Assembly (NCBI GenBank): GCA_024709105.1
Contig: JANJXJ010000116.1
Coordinates: 1-40,735 of the forward strand
Length of the DNA: 40,735 nucleotides
Direction: 5' to 3'
Source: Lentimicrobium sp.
Lineage (GTDB): Bacteria; Bacteroidota; Bacteroidia; Bacteroidales; Lentimicrobiaceae
Part shown: positions 21,010 through 28,786 of the stretch, in pieces
Layout of the letters: each line of letters starts with the position of its first letter
How positions within the stretch are numbered: position 1 is the stretch's first letter
Program-made: the position numbers and the translations under genes
Notes under the pieces: model-generated
Told to the model about the DNA's origin: nothing
What the model saw: only the letters and a program-made list of their open reading frames with translations
The model's database searches: none

Positions 21010-21477
21010 TTAGAAGCGGAAATGTGAGAACGCCTTGTTGGCATCGGCCATACGGTGGGTATCCTCTTTTTTCTTAAAAGCAGCACCTTCTTCTTTATAG
21101 GCAGCCAGTATTTCGCCGGCGAGTTTTGCGCTCATGGTTTTTTCATGACGTTTACGGGCGAAAAGAATGAGATTCTTCATACCGATAGAGCTTTTGCGGC
21201 TCGGACGGATTTCTGAAGGAATCTGGAAAGTAGCTCCACCTATACGGCGGCTGCGTACTTCAACATTAGGTGTAACATTATTGAGAGCCTTCTTCCATAC
21301 TTCAAGTCCATCTTCGCTGGTCTTTTCGGTAACGGTTTCAATGGCTTCATAAAATATCTGGAATGCCAGGTTTTTCTTCCCGGTGTACATCAGGTTATTG
21401 ACGAATTTAGTCACGAGTACATCATTGAACTTCGGGTCAGGAAGAATGATTCTCTTTTTTGGTTTTGATTTCCTCAT
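21010..21477 (-). CDS. rpsG: 30S ribosomal protein S7
   Basis: A 155-residue 16S rRNA-binding head protein that organises the E and P sites. It has '[25 protein letters not shown]', the signature '[21 protein letters not shown]' and '[22 protein letters not shown]'. It lies between rpsL (34-base gap) and fusA. Confidence 0.97.
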   Translation of the reverse strand: MRKSKPKKRIILPDPKFNDVLVTKFVNNLMYTGKKNLAFQIFYEAIETVTEKTSEDGLEVWKKALNNVTPNVEVRSRRIGGATFQIPSEIRPSRKSSIGMKNLILFARKRHEKTMSAKLAGEILAAYKEEGAAFKKKEDTHRMADANKAFSHFRF

Positions 21478-21511
21478 TGCTTTAAACTTTGACTGTTACC
21501 TGTAGCGGGAA

Positions 21512-21928
21512 TTATTTTTTGCCTTTTCCTTTTGCGGGTGCTGCAGCAACTTTACCACCTTTAGGACGCTTGGTTCCGTATTTTGATCTGCGCTGGTTCC
21601 TGCCGTCAACTCCGGATGTATCAAGTGCACCACGAATAATGTGATACCTTACACCGGGAAGATCCTTCACCCTGCCACCGCGAATCATTACGATGGAGTG
21701 CTCCTGAAGGTTGTGGCCTTCACCCGGAATATAAGCATTCACCTCTTTACCATTGGTAAGTCTGACCCTGGCAACTTTACGCATAGCTGAATTGGGTTTC
21801 TTTGGAGTGGTGGTATAAACCCTCACACAAACACCCCTTCGCTGCGGGCAAGAATCCAGAGCAGGTGATTTGCTCTTGTCGGTTAACTTGTTACGTCCTT
21901 TACGAACCAATTGCGAAATTGTAGGCAT
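21512..21928 (-). CDS. rpsL: 30S ribosomal protein S12
   Basis: First gene of the array, 138 residues. S12 monitors codon-anticodon pairing. The streptomycin-contact lysines are in their normal forms ('[18 protein letters not shown]' and '[13 protein letters not shown]'), so no resistance substitution is visible. The C-terminus has a short Ala/Lys tail ([16 protein letters not shown]). The leader of about 50 nt starts at the promoter immediately upstream and has no Shine-Dalgarno-like sequence. Confidence 0.97.
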   Translation of the reverse strand: MPTISQLVRKGRNKLTDKSKSPALDSCPQRRGVCVRVYTTTPKKPNSAMRKVARVRLTNGKEVNAYIPGEGHNLQEHSIVMIRGGRVKDLPGVRYHIIRGALDTSGVDGRNQRRSKYGTKRPKGGKVAAAPAKGKGKK

Positions 21929-21984
21929 ATCAGTACTTTTAATTTAATTTTTTGTTTCTCTGCACCCCTATTTTTTGGGGACTG

Positions 21985-22014
21985 CAAAAGTACACCTTAA
22001 TTTTGTATTTACAA
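21985..22014 (-). promoter_or_regulatory. Promoter of the str/S10/spc/alpha array
   Basis: Minus strand TTG (22014-22012), 19 nt, then TACTTTTG (21992-21985), matching the Bacteroidota consensus. Transcription should start near 21978. The mRNA would then open close to a small stem-loop (CCCC-AAAAAATA-GGGG, 21980-21965). Confidence 0.8.
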
Positions 22015-22134
22015 TAGGCTGAACAAAAATAATTTACGAAACTTACCAACACCTCTTTCGGGTAGCATCAGATCAAATTCGTAAACTCTTCGTTGCCGAA
22101 AAATTCAATTCTGAAAAATAAAGGGAAATCGTAA

Positions 22135-22322
22135 GGAGAGACAAACCAGCCTTTTTGAAGGCCAGAAAGACTAATCAATGCTTGTTTCCGTTGTCGGGAG
22201 GCTTACATCCCTGCATTGATTGAAACCTATATTGTCTTACTTTATCAGGTTTCCCGGATCGCTAAATCTCAGAAAAATTTTGCATTTCAACAGGTTAGTT
22301 CAGAAACCTTCCTTTCAAATGC
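22135..22322 (-). ncRNA. Candidate structured small RNA upstream of the str operon
   Basis: About 185 nt lie between a full promoter and a terminator-like hairpin, with no plausible protein. Read on the minus strand, successive stems are: A, GCATTT/AAATGC (22322-22317 with 22287-22282), enclosing AGGTT/AACCT; B, GAAACCT/AGGTTTC (22253-22247 with 22228-22222); C, a 9-bp stem AATCAATGC/GCATTGATT (22221-22213 with 22181-22173); then the terminator. Length and free-standing architecture would suit a 6S-like or other regulatory RNA, but I cannot match it to a known family from memory. An alternative is that it is only a long untranslated leader from an upstream tandem str promoter. Confidence 0.5.
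22141..22165 (-). terminator. Terminator-like hairpin of the candidate small RNA
   Basis: An 8-bp stem (CTGGCCTT/AAGGCTGG with two wobble pairs in minus-strand RNA) has a CAAA loop at 22165-22146 and is followed by UUUGUCUCUCC. The U-run is short, so termination may be partial. Confidence 0.5.
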
Positions 22323-22327
22323 GGCTG

Positions 22328-22357
22328 CAAAAGTACAAATATTTTTATTCCAATCAA
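22328..22357 (-). promoter_or_regulatory. Second minus-strand promoter, for the candidate small RNA
   Basis: TTG (22357-22355), 19 nt, then TACTTTTG (22335-22328): the same -7 sequence and spacer as the rpsL promoter 343 bases downstream. The predicted start near 22321 coincides with the 5' arm of stem A. Confidence 0.7.
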
Positions 22358-22687
22358 CTTTTTTCTCATTTTTTTTCAAGAAAATTTCAACTGTGTCGAA
22401 TAAGTACCCTATCACCTTTATTTTCTTGAACTTACAATAATTAACTTTAGGTTGCAAAACATTTCCTTCAGAAATTTTCATTGCAGTTAACCTGCCATTC
22501 AACCGCATGAAAACAGTTTTTAAGAAACTTATGGCTTAATTGTAATATTATTTTAATAATTCTTAAACGCAACTTACAATTCAAATGTACGCTTTTCGAT
22601 TGTTTTATTGTTTATTAATTTAACATTCAACCACTTAACTAGTACAATATCTCTCCCTAAAAAAATAAAAAAAACGATAGTAAATAT
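22358..22687. other. AT-rich non-coding spacer
   Basis: Between the small-RNA promoter and the promoter of the 22774 gene I see no conserved coding frame, no strong hairpin and no repeat. It is very AT-rich. Short open frames here lack any family resemblance. Confidence 0.5.
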
Positions 22688-22717
22688 TTTTTTATTCTAA
22701 AATGAGTCATATCTTTG
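22688..22717 (+). promoter_or_regulatory. Promoter of the acylphosphatase-like gene at 22774
   Basis: TATCTTTG at 22710-22717 matches the -7 consensus exactly. At the 19-nt spacer the -33 position holds TTT (22688-22690) in place of TTG. The predicted leader is about 50 nt. Confidence 0.6.
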
Positions 22718-22773
22718 ACCCTATATTTCCACCAATTGTTCTCTAAGCTTATTTTACCAATAATTAACAGCAT

Positions 22774-23046
22774 ATGAATAAAGCAGTACAGATTGTTTTA
22801 AAAGGAAAACTTTACAGATCAGGATTCAGGTTCTATATTCTGCAAAAGGCGGTTGAACTCAAAATCATGGGTTTCGTTAAATATCAGGACAACAAAGACA
22901 TTGTTGTTCATGCAGAAGGGGCTCAACATCAATTGAAAGAGTTTACCGAATGGTGTACAAAAGGTACATTGAGTTGTAAAGTTGCAAGCAGTGAAATCAA
23001 TGAGGCTCTCGTACAAAATTACACTTCATTCGATATACAGAAATAA
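22774..23046 (+). CDS. Acylphosphatase-fold protein lacking the catalytic Asn
   Basis: A 90-residue protein. Residues 5-90 follow the acylphosphatase layout: strand 'VQIVLKGKLYRSGFRFYI', helix 'LQKAVELKI', then 'MGFVKYQDNKDIVVHAEG' and helix 'QHQLKEFTEWC'. The phosphate-cradle Arg is kept (Arg19 in GFR). However, the Asn that positions the catalytic water in 'G-x-V-x-N' is Tyr37 here, and the usual 'VQGVGFR' loop is 'LYRSGFR'. It therefore probably does not hydrolyse acyl phosphates and may bind a ligand or partner instead. It has its own promoter and faces a second protein of the same type tail to tail. Confidence 0.72.
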   Translation: MNKAVQIVLKGKLYRSGFRFYILQKAVELKIMGFVKYQDNKDIVVHAEGAQHQLKEFTEWCTKGTLSCKVASSEINEALVQNYTSFDIQK

Positions 23047-23076
23047 CAGCTTGATTTGGTTTTTAAAAAATACGTG

Positions 23077-23101
23077 CAAAGAAGCAGTCTCTTTGGCTTT
23101 T
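23077..23101 (+). terminator. Weak terminator after the 22774 gene
   Basis: CAAAGA/TCTTTG (23077-23082 with 23090-23095) forms a 6-bp stem with a 7-nt loop, followed shortly by GCTTTTG. The stem is short and the tail imperfect. Confidence 0.35.
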
Positions 23102-23142
23102 GTCAGTGTGCCTGAACAAGCTCTAATGAGTGTCTTTTTTGC

Positions 23143-23607
23143 CTAGAACAAGCCTGTATGTTTGAGTCCACGTCTTATAGCCTCATAACCTGAGCTAATC
23201 GCAGCAAACAATTTACCGGGTAACATCATTTCAATTTCACCAGGCTCGTTTGGCAAATCCTGTTCAAATTGAACAGGCCTTGCAACCTGTTTCGCAGCGT
23301 TGGGGATGTAACTTTCCGGATCATGTACAAGAGTAAAGCCAGTGCAATTAAGTTCAATCGAATCGAAAAAATTGCAGATTAAATCATTTTCAACTGTAAA
23401 AGCTGAAATGAAATCGGCAAATAACCTTACACTTCTTTCATTGCCTTCGATATGTATAAAAAGAGCTGATGAATCAGGTGTATAATTCAAATAACCCGAC
23501 AAGCCCAGTTCCAATGCTTTATTCAAGGCCAAATGCCTTAATCCTTTCTTCCCGGGATATCCGTCAACCTTAAAGTTGAGGGCTTTCAATGACGTAAATT
23601 TGCTCAT
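23143..23607 (-). CDS. Acylphosphatase-like protein with C-terminal extension, catalytic Asn replaced
   Basis: A 154-residue protein. Residues about 8-95 resemble an acylphosphatase: 'FKVDGYPGKKGLRHLALNKALELGLSGYLNY', quoted in part, then 'ALFIHIEGNERSVRLFADFI'. Arg24 occupies the phosphate-binding position. As in the neighbour at 22774, the catalytic Asn position is Tyr (Tyr42), although an Asn precedes it at 41. Residues about 105-154 are an extension of unknown role ('PGEIEMMLPGKLFAAISSGYEAIRRG'). It lacks a signal peptide, so it is likely cytoplasmic. The leader is nearly 200 nt, from a promoter of good quality. Confidence 0.68.
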   Translation of the reverse strand: MSKFTSLKALNFKVDGYPGKKGLRHLALNKALELGLSGYLNYTPDSSALFIHIEGNERSVRLFADFISAFTVENDLICNFFDSIELNCTGFTLVHDPESYIPNAAKQVARPVQFEQDLPNEPGEIEMMLPGKLFAAISSGYEAIRRGLKHTGLF

Positions 23608-23808
23608 CGGGTTTAAAAAAATCAGTACTCAAAACTATTCAACAGTGAACTGATGTTCTTACTTGAATACATGTATCCTGTTAAAAAGTTTTTTGGATTA
23701 AAAACCAATCCTGAATTTAAATTTTGAAAAAAAATGTACCGGACTGCTTAATAAAACAAGTAAAGGGTGGAAGTAAAAATTAGTGTGCACCAGAATTTTT
23801 CAGGACTG
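23608..23808 (-). other. Long leader of the 23143 gene
   Basis: About 195 nt separate the predicted start of transcription (near 23802) from the ATG at 23607. It is AT-rich, with one small stem (GGATT/AATCC, around 23683-23700) and no recognisable riboswitch. The rest of the gap to recG (23839-23945) shows no clear terminator for recG. Confidence 0.4.
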
Positions 23809-23838
23809 CAAAGATACAGTTAAAAAGTCATATTACAA
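23809..23838 (-). promoter_or_regulatory. Promoter of the 23143 gene
   Basis: TTG (23838-23836), 19 nt, TATCTTTG (23816-23809), a complete consensus match on the minus strand downstream of recG. Confidence 0.75.
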
Positions 23839-23945
23839 CACTTAATATTATTTAAGTAAAAAAATAACAATCTCTTAACAAATCGAATCATTTATTGAAT
23901 TCATCTGCGAGCTATATATCTAATATTCAATCGCATACGAACTCT

Positions 23946-26042
23946 CTAACTTATCTTCCCCCAGTCAAATTCTTTATTGGATAAATGCCTGACCAGGGGT
24001 GCGTTTTCTGGTTTTTGAAGTCCGGGGTCATCTTCAAGTGTCCTGAATGCAAATTCCCGGGCCAATTTCAACAATTTTTCATCTTTTACCAGATTGGCAA
24101 GTTTCAGACCTACCAGTCCGCTTTGCTGAGTGCCCTGAATGTCGCCGGGCCCGCGCAGGTGAAGGTCAACTTCAGCAATGTCAAAACCATCGGTTGTTCT
24201 TACCATAGTTTCCAGCCGCTTTTTCCCTTCGGTGGTTAGTTTATAACTGCTCATCAGTATGCAGAATGACTGATCGGCACCCCGGCCTACCCTGCCCCTT
24301 AACTGATGCAGCTGCGACAACCCAAAACGTTCGGCATTCTCTATTATCATAACAGAGGCATTGGGAACATCAACGCCAACCTCAATAACTGTGGTAGCCA
24401 CCATGATCTGCGTTTTCCTTTCCAGAAAACGTTTCATCTCACTTTCCTTATCTGCAGCTTTCAACTGGCCATGAACAATGCTCACATGGTATTGCGGAAG
24501 CGGGAAATGCCTTGTAATATTATCAATCCCTTCACTCAGCGCCTGAAGTTCCAGTTTGTCAGATTCATTAATCAAAGGATAAACAATGTAAATCTGCCTC
24601 CCCTGTTCAATCTGCGAACGCATAAATTGTATGACTTTCAGCCGGTCTTTCTCAAAGAAATGATAAGTCTTGATGGGTTTGCGGCCAGGTGGCAACTCAT
24701 CTATAACTGACACCTCCAGGTCGCCATAGAGGGTCATGGCCAATGTTCTGGGAATGGGTGTTGCCGTCATAACCAAAATATGAGGCGGGACGAGGCTTTT
24801 CTCCCATAGCCGGGCTCGTTGAGCTACTCCGAAACGGTGCTGTTCGTCAATTACTACAAGCCCGAGGTTCCGGAACTGTACACTTTCCTCAATAAGTGCA
24901 TGAGTTCCGATTAATATCTGCATCTTGCCTTCAGAAAGCGACTGGTGAAGAACGCTTCTTTCGGCCTTACGGGTTGATCCTGTGAGCAGCGCAACCTCAA
25001 TATTCAATCCTGCGAGCATCTTTGAAATGGTTTTATAATGCTGGGCTGCCAGAATTTCTGTCGGTGCCATTAAACAAGCCTGACAGTCATTGTCAATCGC
25101 GATGAGCATTGACATTAAAGCCACCAGCGTTTTCCCGCTGCCAACATCACCCTGCAGCAAACGATTCATCTGTTTACCACTTCCCATATCTGCCCTGATT
25201 TCTTTAACTACCCGTTTCTGTGCATTGGTTAATTCAAAAGGAAGATTGTTCTTGTAAAAATTATTGAAATTCTCGCCAATTCGCGAGAATACCCTGCTTT
25301 TTACTTTTTCTGTCCTGATGAATTTTAATCGAATAATCTGCAGCTGTATAAAAAACAGTTCATCAAATTTTAGCCGCTGCTGAGCCTTTTCAAGCAAAAC
25401 AGCATTAGCTGGAAAGTGAATATTAAGCAGGGCTTCAGCTCTTGAAATAAGCTTCAATGAATGAATCAAAGCCGGACTCAAAGTTTCGGGAATTGCATTA
25501 TAAACCTGATTGAGTAATGTACGAATCAGGCGGGCAAAATTTTTCGGCGTGAAGCCACGGCTTTTGAGCTTCTCTGAAGTAGAGTAATAAGGCTGCAGGG
25601 GCTCATTTGGAGAAGAAACTTCTTCATCAGCGGGTTCAAAATCGGGATGGGGGAAGTTGTATTTTCTGTTAAAATAGTTAGGTTTACCAAAAACTATATA
25701 TTCTTTACCAATAATTACTTTTTCTTTAGCCCATTTTATTCCCTGAAAGAATACCAGCTCAGTTTGTCCGCTTCCATCTGTAAACTGCAGCACAAGCCGT
25801 GAGGTTCGTCCTGTGCCGAGGATTTGCATAGAAATTATTTTTCCACGAAGTTGAATCCAGGCAGAATCCGAATCAATGTCGGAAATCCTGTAGAATTTGC
25901 TTCTGTCAACGTAACGGAATGGATAATAATGCAGTAAATCGTTGAATGTAAAAACACCAACCTCTTTACGGAGCATTTCAGCCCTCGAAGGCCCGACGCC
26001 TTTTAAATATTCTATGGGAGTATCGAGTATATGCTGCACCAT
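23946..26042 (-). CDS. recG: ATP-dependent DNA helicase RecG
   Basis: A branched-DNA translocase that regresses stalled forks, 698 residues. The N-terminal wedge (OB fold) includes 'AWIQLRGKIISMQILG' and 'LQFTDGSGQTELVFF'. Helicase motifs follow: Walker A 'GDVGSGKT' (298-305), 'APTEILAAQHY', motif II DEQH (399-402), 'MTATPIPRTLAMTLYGDL', then the second RecA lobe with 'VIEVGVDVPNASVMIIENAERFGLSQLHQLRGRVGRG' (abridged) carrying motif VI. The RecG-specific C-terminal hook follows. A TATCTTTG element stands 5 bases before the ATG. Confidence 0.97.
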   Translation of the reverse strand: MVQHILDTPIEYLKGVGPSRAEMLRKEVGVFTFNDLLHYYPFRYVDRSKFYRISDIDSDSAWIQLRGKIISMQILGTGRTSRLVLQFTDGSGQTELVFFQGIKWAKEKVIIGKEYIVFGKPNYFNRKYNFPHPDFEPADEEVSSPNEPLQPYYSTSEKLKSRGFTPKNFARLIRTLLNQVYNAIPETLSPALIHSLKLISRAEALLNIHFPANAVLLEKAQQRLKFDELFFIQLQIIRLKFIRTEKVKSRVFSRIGENFNNFYKNNLPFELTNAQKRVVKEIRADMGSGKQMNRLLQGDVGSGKTLVALMSMLIAIDNDCQACLMAPTEILAAQHYKTISKMLAGLNIEVALLTGSTRKAERSVLHQSLSEGKMQILIGTHALIEESVQFRNLGLVVIDEQHRFGVAQRARLWEKSLVPPHILVMTATPIPRTLAMTLYGDLEVSVIDELPPGRKPIKTYHFFEKDRLKVIQFMRSQIEQGRQIYIVYPLINESDKLELQALSEGIDNITRHFPLPQYHVSIVHGQLKAADKESEMKRFLERKTQIMVATTVIEVGVDVPNASVMIIENAERFGLSQLHQLRGRVGRGADQSFCILMSSYKLTTEGKKRLETMVRTTDGFDIAEVDLHLRGPGDIQGTQQSGLVGLKLANLVKDEKLLKLAREFAFRTLEDDPGLQKPENAPLVRHLSNKEFDWGKIS

Positions 26043-26046
26043 AAAG

Positions 26047-26054
26047 CAAAGATA
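26047..26054 (-). promoter_or_regulatory. Possible -7 element at the recG start
   Basis: TATCTTTG on the minus strand ends 4 bases before the recG ATG, so transcription would begin at or almost at the start codon. No TTG is found at the right distance for -33. Confidence 0.3.
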
Positions 26055-26152
26055 AGCTTTTGCCTAAAACTTAGACCACTTACAATTTTTGAGTCATTGA
26101 ATAAGAATAACTCAAAGCTATGTCAAGATAAATTTATGCGGCTGTCGAAATT

Positions 26153-26178
26153 AAAAACGCCCCTTTCGGAGCGTTTTT
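26153..26178 (-). terminator. Intrinsic terminator of the gldKLMN operon
   Basis: On the minus strand AAAAACGCUCC / GGGGCGUUUUU forms an 11-bp stem (one U-G wobble) closed by a GAAA tetraloop, followed by further U-rich sequence. It lies 25 bases past the gldN stop. An A-run before and a T-run after it allow action in both directions. Confidence 0.88.
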
Positions 26179-26203
26179 TTTCTGACTGTACTTTGGCAAG
26201 AGA

Positions 26204-27061
26204 TTAAAATTCCCAAAGGTTATGTTCAAACATAAACAAATCGTTTTTAATTCTTTCAGCTTCCATCAAGGCATCTATGCCAGTGGCATAATCTGAAATA
26301 CGGCGGTCGTAAACGTTATCTTCCTTGTAGATATAACTGGCAAACATGCGTTTCCAGAAAATATCATCGTAGGTCTGCCGTGCAGCACTGTTCATGCGGT
26401 TAAACACTTCGGCTTTTGCAAACACAGGCCTGGCTTCAGGAAAATAAATCCAGAACAAAGGATCGTATCCCCTGAACAAACCCTTTTCGTCCATATTGTC
26501 ACGCACCGGACAAATTCCCAGAATTCGTACTTCCATAACCGAACGCTGTTTGTCGAAAAACCAGTCTTCCTTTATACGGTAACGTTTTACATCGGAAGGA
26601 TTAAACTTAACAGAAATAACGGTGTCGTACCAGTCATAAGGCGGATAAGGCCTCTGCATGGTAGCTGAGTCACTTCTTTCAAGCCTGTTCATAATTTCCT
26701 GATAAGTAAGAGGAACTAAAAACTCATCGGTAGTACTGGAAGCATCATAGGCGGTGATGGCACCTTCTTTGAGTGCATCAAGAATTACCTGAGTGAGGCT
26801 TCTCAGATCGTTGTGAGGAACTTCAGGATAGTAGAACGGCTGATTCATCTTCTCGCGAAGGTCAATCACCCTCCATATCCTTTTGCGCCAAACCACATCG
26901 GCTTCGCGCACCCACGGATAAGTGATGGGCTTTTTCTCTATGGTGACTTTTTTATCGTACACCCCATCGCGTGGAGGGCTGTCGAGCACCTGAGCATCAG
27001 CAGTTTTTGAAATACCGGCGAAAACCAGAGCCAGTACAAAGTAACCAAATAATTTCTTCAT
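26204..27061 (-). CDS. gldN: Type IX secretion/gliding protein GldN (PorN)
   Basis: A periplasmic partner of GldK in the outer-membrane-associated ring of the T9SS. The start is set at the ATG at 27061, where a clean signal peptide begins (MKKLFGYFVLALVFAGISK, cleaved near ADAQ), giving 285 residues; an upstream in-frame Met at 27124 adds 21 polar residues before the signal peptide and is unlikely. The mature protein shows the GldN pattern 'PITYPWVREADVVWRKRIWRVIDLREKMNQPFYYP' (abridged) and 'YRIKEDWFFDKQRSVMEVRI'. Last gene of the gldKLMN operon. Confidence 0.93.
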   Translation of the reverse strand: MKKLFGYFVLALVFAGISKTADAQVLDSPPRDGVYDKKVTIEKKPITYPWVREADVVWRKRIWRVIDLREKMNQPFYYPEVPHNDLRSLTQVILDALKEGAITAYDASSTTDEFLVPLTYQEIMNRLERSDSATMQRPYPPYDWYDTVISVKFNPSDVKRYRIKEDWFFDKQRSVMEVRILGICPVRDNMDEKGLFRGYDPLFWIYFPEARPVFAKAEVFNRMNSAARQTYDDIFWKRMFASYIYKEDNVYDRRISDYATGIDALMEAERIKNDLFMFEHNLWEF

Positions 27062-27186
27062 CCTTTTACTTGATTTGTTTACGGTGACAATATCTGTGAT
27101 AGTGTCGCCCGGATTTTTACTCATTTGAAACCCATGGTTTCGGTTCAGGTTAATTCATTCTATATTTGAACGATTAATCCCGGGAA

Positions 27187-28743
27187 TTATTGCACAATAA
27201 TACTGATGGTTCCAAGCCGGCGGTTTCCATCAGGGCCTTTGGCCATGATGTTCTCCAACCAGATTCTTTCCCCTCTTTTTGCATTGGAGATAAAACTCTG
27301 CATTTCCTGGGTAAGCATATTTCCGTTACCAGGATATTGAATAATATCACCACCACGAATACCAACAAAAGTATAGGAAACGATCTGGAAACTCAGGTCG
27401 AAATCAAAATCATCGGGCATACGCGGGATAATAGCACGGGCAGCCAGCAGCATACTTTTCTGAACAGGACCGCCATCGGTATTTGCAATGTAGGCTTTAG
27501 GATCGGGAACACGTTTGATACGAAAATCTGCTGACCCCATTTTCCTCGATGTTTTACCATCATTATGCACCACAGAGATAGTGGCTTTTTCGCCAAGCGG
27601 AACCTTAACTACCCAACCTTTACCTTCACGACGGATTGAACCGGTGGAGATAGTCGGTTGAATTTGTGATTCAGGAATACCTGAAGCAGAAATTGAAATA
27701 GGGTTATCAACATTTGCATAGAAAACGTTCATTTTGGTAGGAGCCACAGTAAGTGAAGGTGTCATTACAAAATAACTTTCTTCAAATGCATAGTCTTTGG
27801 CTTCTCCATCAGGTCCTTTCACTTTAATGGTACCACGATAGGTTTGTAAACCGGTAGTAGTAGCTGTTGCGGTATATTTGGCTATCCCTTCAGCAGCAGG
27901 AATCTGACGTCCACCAATAAAAACTTCAGGATTCTGTTTTGAATCCAATGCAGCCACCATGATTTCAGCTTCGTAGCTATCGCCCTGGAAAACCAGTCTT
28001 GATGAAGGAATAACCTTAGGCGCAACCTGATCAAATTTGTAGTCGTCAGCTGAAATTGAACTGTAAAGTGACGAAACGATATCACTCTCAATATTTCTGA
28101 TGTCGGCGATTAGTTTGTTGAGGAAGGTAACATTGGCAGCGAGAATAACATGATAAAAATTATGTTGTTCCCAGTTTTGTTCTTTACCGCTTGCGTCAAA
28201 ATAAGGGCCTTCAGTGCTCATTCCCTGACCCATGGTCTCCCGCTTACTTTCGTCAACTAAAGTCAGAATGCTGGTTTTGAACTCCTCAATCTCTTTTCTG
28301 AGTTCACCGGCTTTTCCTCTTGAACCATCCTGCGAACCACCAAAAAAGTAATTGGTAGAAACATCGTATTTGTCGCGGGTAGAAATTTTACCAAGTGGAG
28401 TAGTTTTGGCTTCTTCCATGGTAATGCCTTCGGACTTGGAAATAACTTCGTATTTAATGTTCTCAATGTAAGAGATCAGATCATTTGACAGTTGTCTGGC
28501 CTGAACAGCTTTTTCCCAGAAGGGGCCCACCTTTGCAGAGTTGAGCATATTCTGCTGTTCAAATCTTGCATAGGTCTCTTCGATTTTTGATTTGAGGTTT
28601 TCGTTGGTTTTCTCAATACTGTTGTTTACCGAAACGAACGCCTCAATAATCTCAACCGAAACGTTGAGGGCAAGAAGTGCAGTCAACACCAGGTACATCA
28701 TCGCGATCATTTTTTGCCGCGGTGTCTCCTTGTATCCAGCCAT
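27187..28743 (-). CDS. gldM: T9SS motor/shaft protein GldM (PorM)
   Basis: A 518-residue protein with an N-terminal inner-membrane helix ('MIAMMYLVLTALLALNVSVEIIEAF', about 11-33) and a long periplasmic shaft of stacked domains. The family N-terminus 'GYKETPRQKMIAMMYLVLTALLALN' is present (abridged). The shaft carries the gliding-type repeats ('YFVMTPSLTVAPTKMNVFYANVDNPISISASGI', abridged). GldM transmits torque or conformational change from GldL to the GldKN ring. It is spaced 43 bases after gldL and 125 bases before gldN. Confidence 0.95.
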   Translation of the reverse strand: MAGYKETPRQKMIAMMYLVLTALLALNVSVEIIEAFVSVNNSIEKTNENLKSKIEETYARFEQQNMLNSAKVGPFWEKAVQARQLSNDLISYIENIKYEVISKSEGITMEEAKTTPLGKISTRDKYDVSTNYFFGGSQDGSRGKAGELRKEIEEFKTSILTLVDESKRETMGQGMSTEGPYFDASGKEQNWEQHNFYHVILAANVTFLNKLIADIRNIESDIVSSLYSSISADDYKFDQVAPKVIPSSRLVFQGDSYEAEIMVAALDSKQNPEVFIGGRQIPAAEGIAKYTATATTTGLQTYRGTIKVKGPDGEAKDYAFEESYFVMTPSLTVAPTKMNVFYANVDNPISISASGIPESQIQPTISTGSIRREGKGWVVKVPLGEKATISVVHNDGKTSRKMGSADFRIKRVPDPKAYIANTDGGPVQKSMLLAARAIIPRMPDDFDFDLSFQIVSYTFVGIRGGDIIQYPGNGNMLTQEMQSFISNAKRGERIWLENIMAKGPDGNRRLGTISIIVQ

Positions 28744-28786
28744 ATTGTTTTTTTAATGTAATGTTAGAAAATCAGTTTAAGTAACC

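Noticed and set aside
22174-22275. Minus-strand CTGAGA, ACCTGAT and GCAGGGA in order, resembling pieces of a TPP riboswitch.
   Set aside because: The spacing after ACCTGAT is wrong, the 5' GGGGT partner is missing, the sequence instead forms other stems, and no thiamine gene lies downstream.
22216-22508. Short open frames on both strands (61-75 codons) in the gap upstream of rpsL.
   Set aside because: They lie in AT-rich sequence, overlap each other, cover the promoter and RNA stems, and show no family resemblance.
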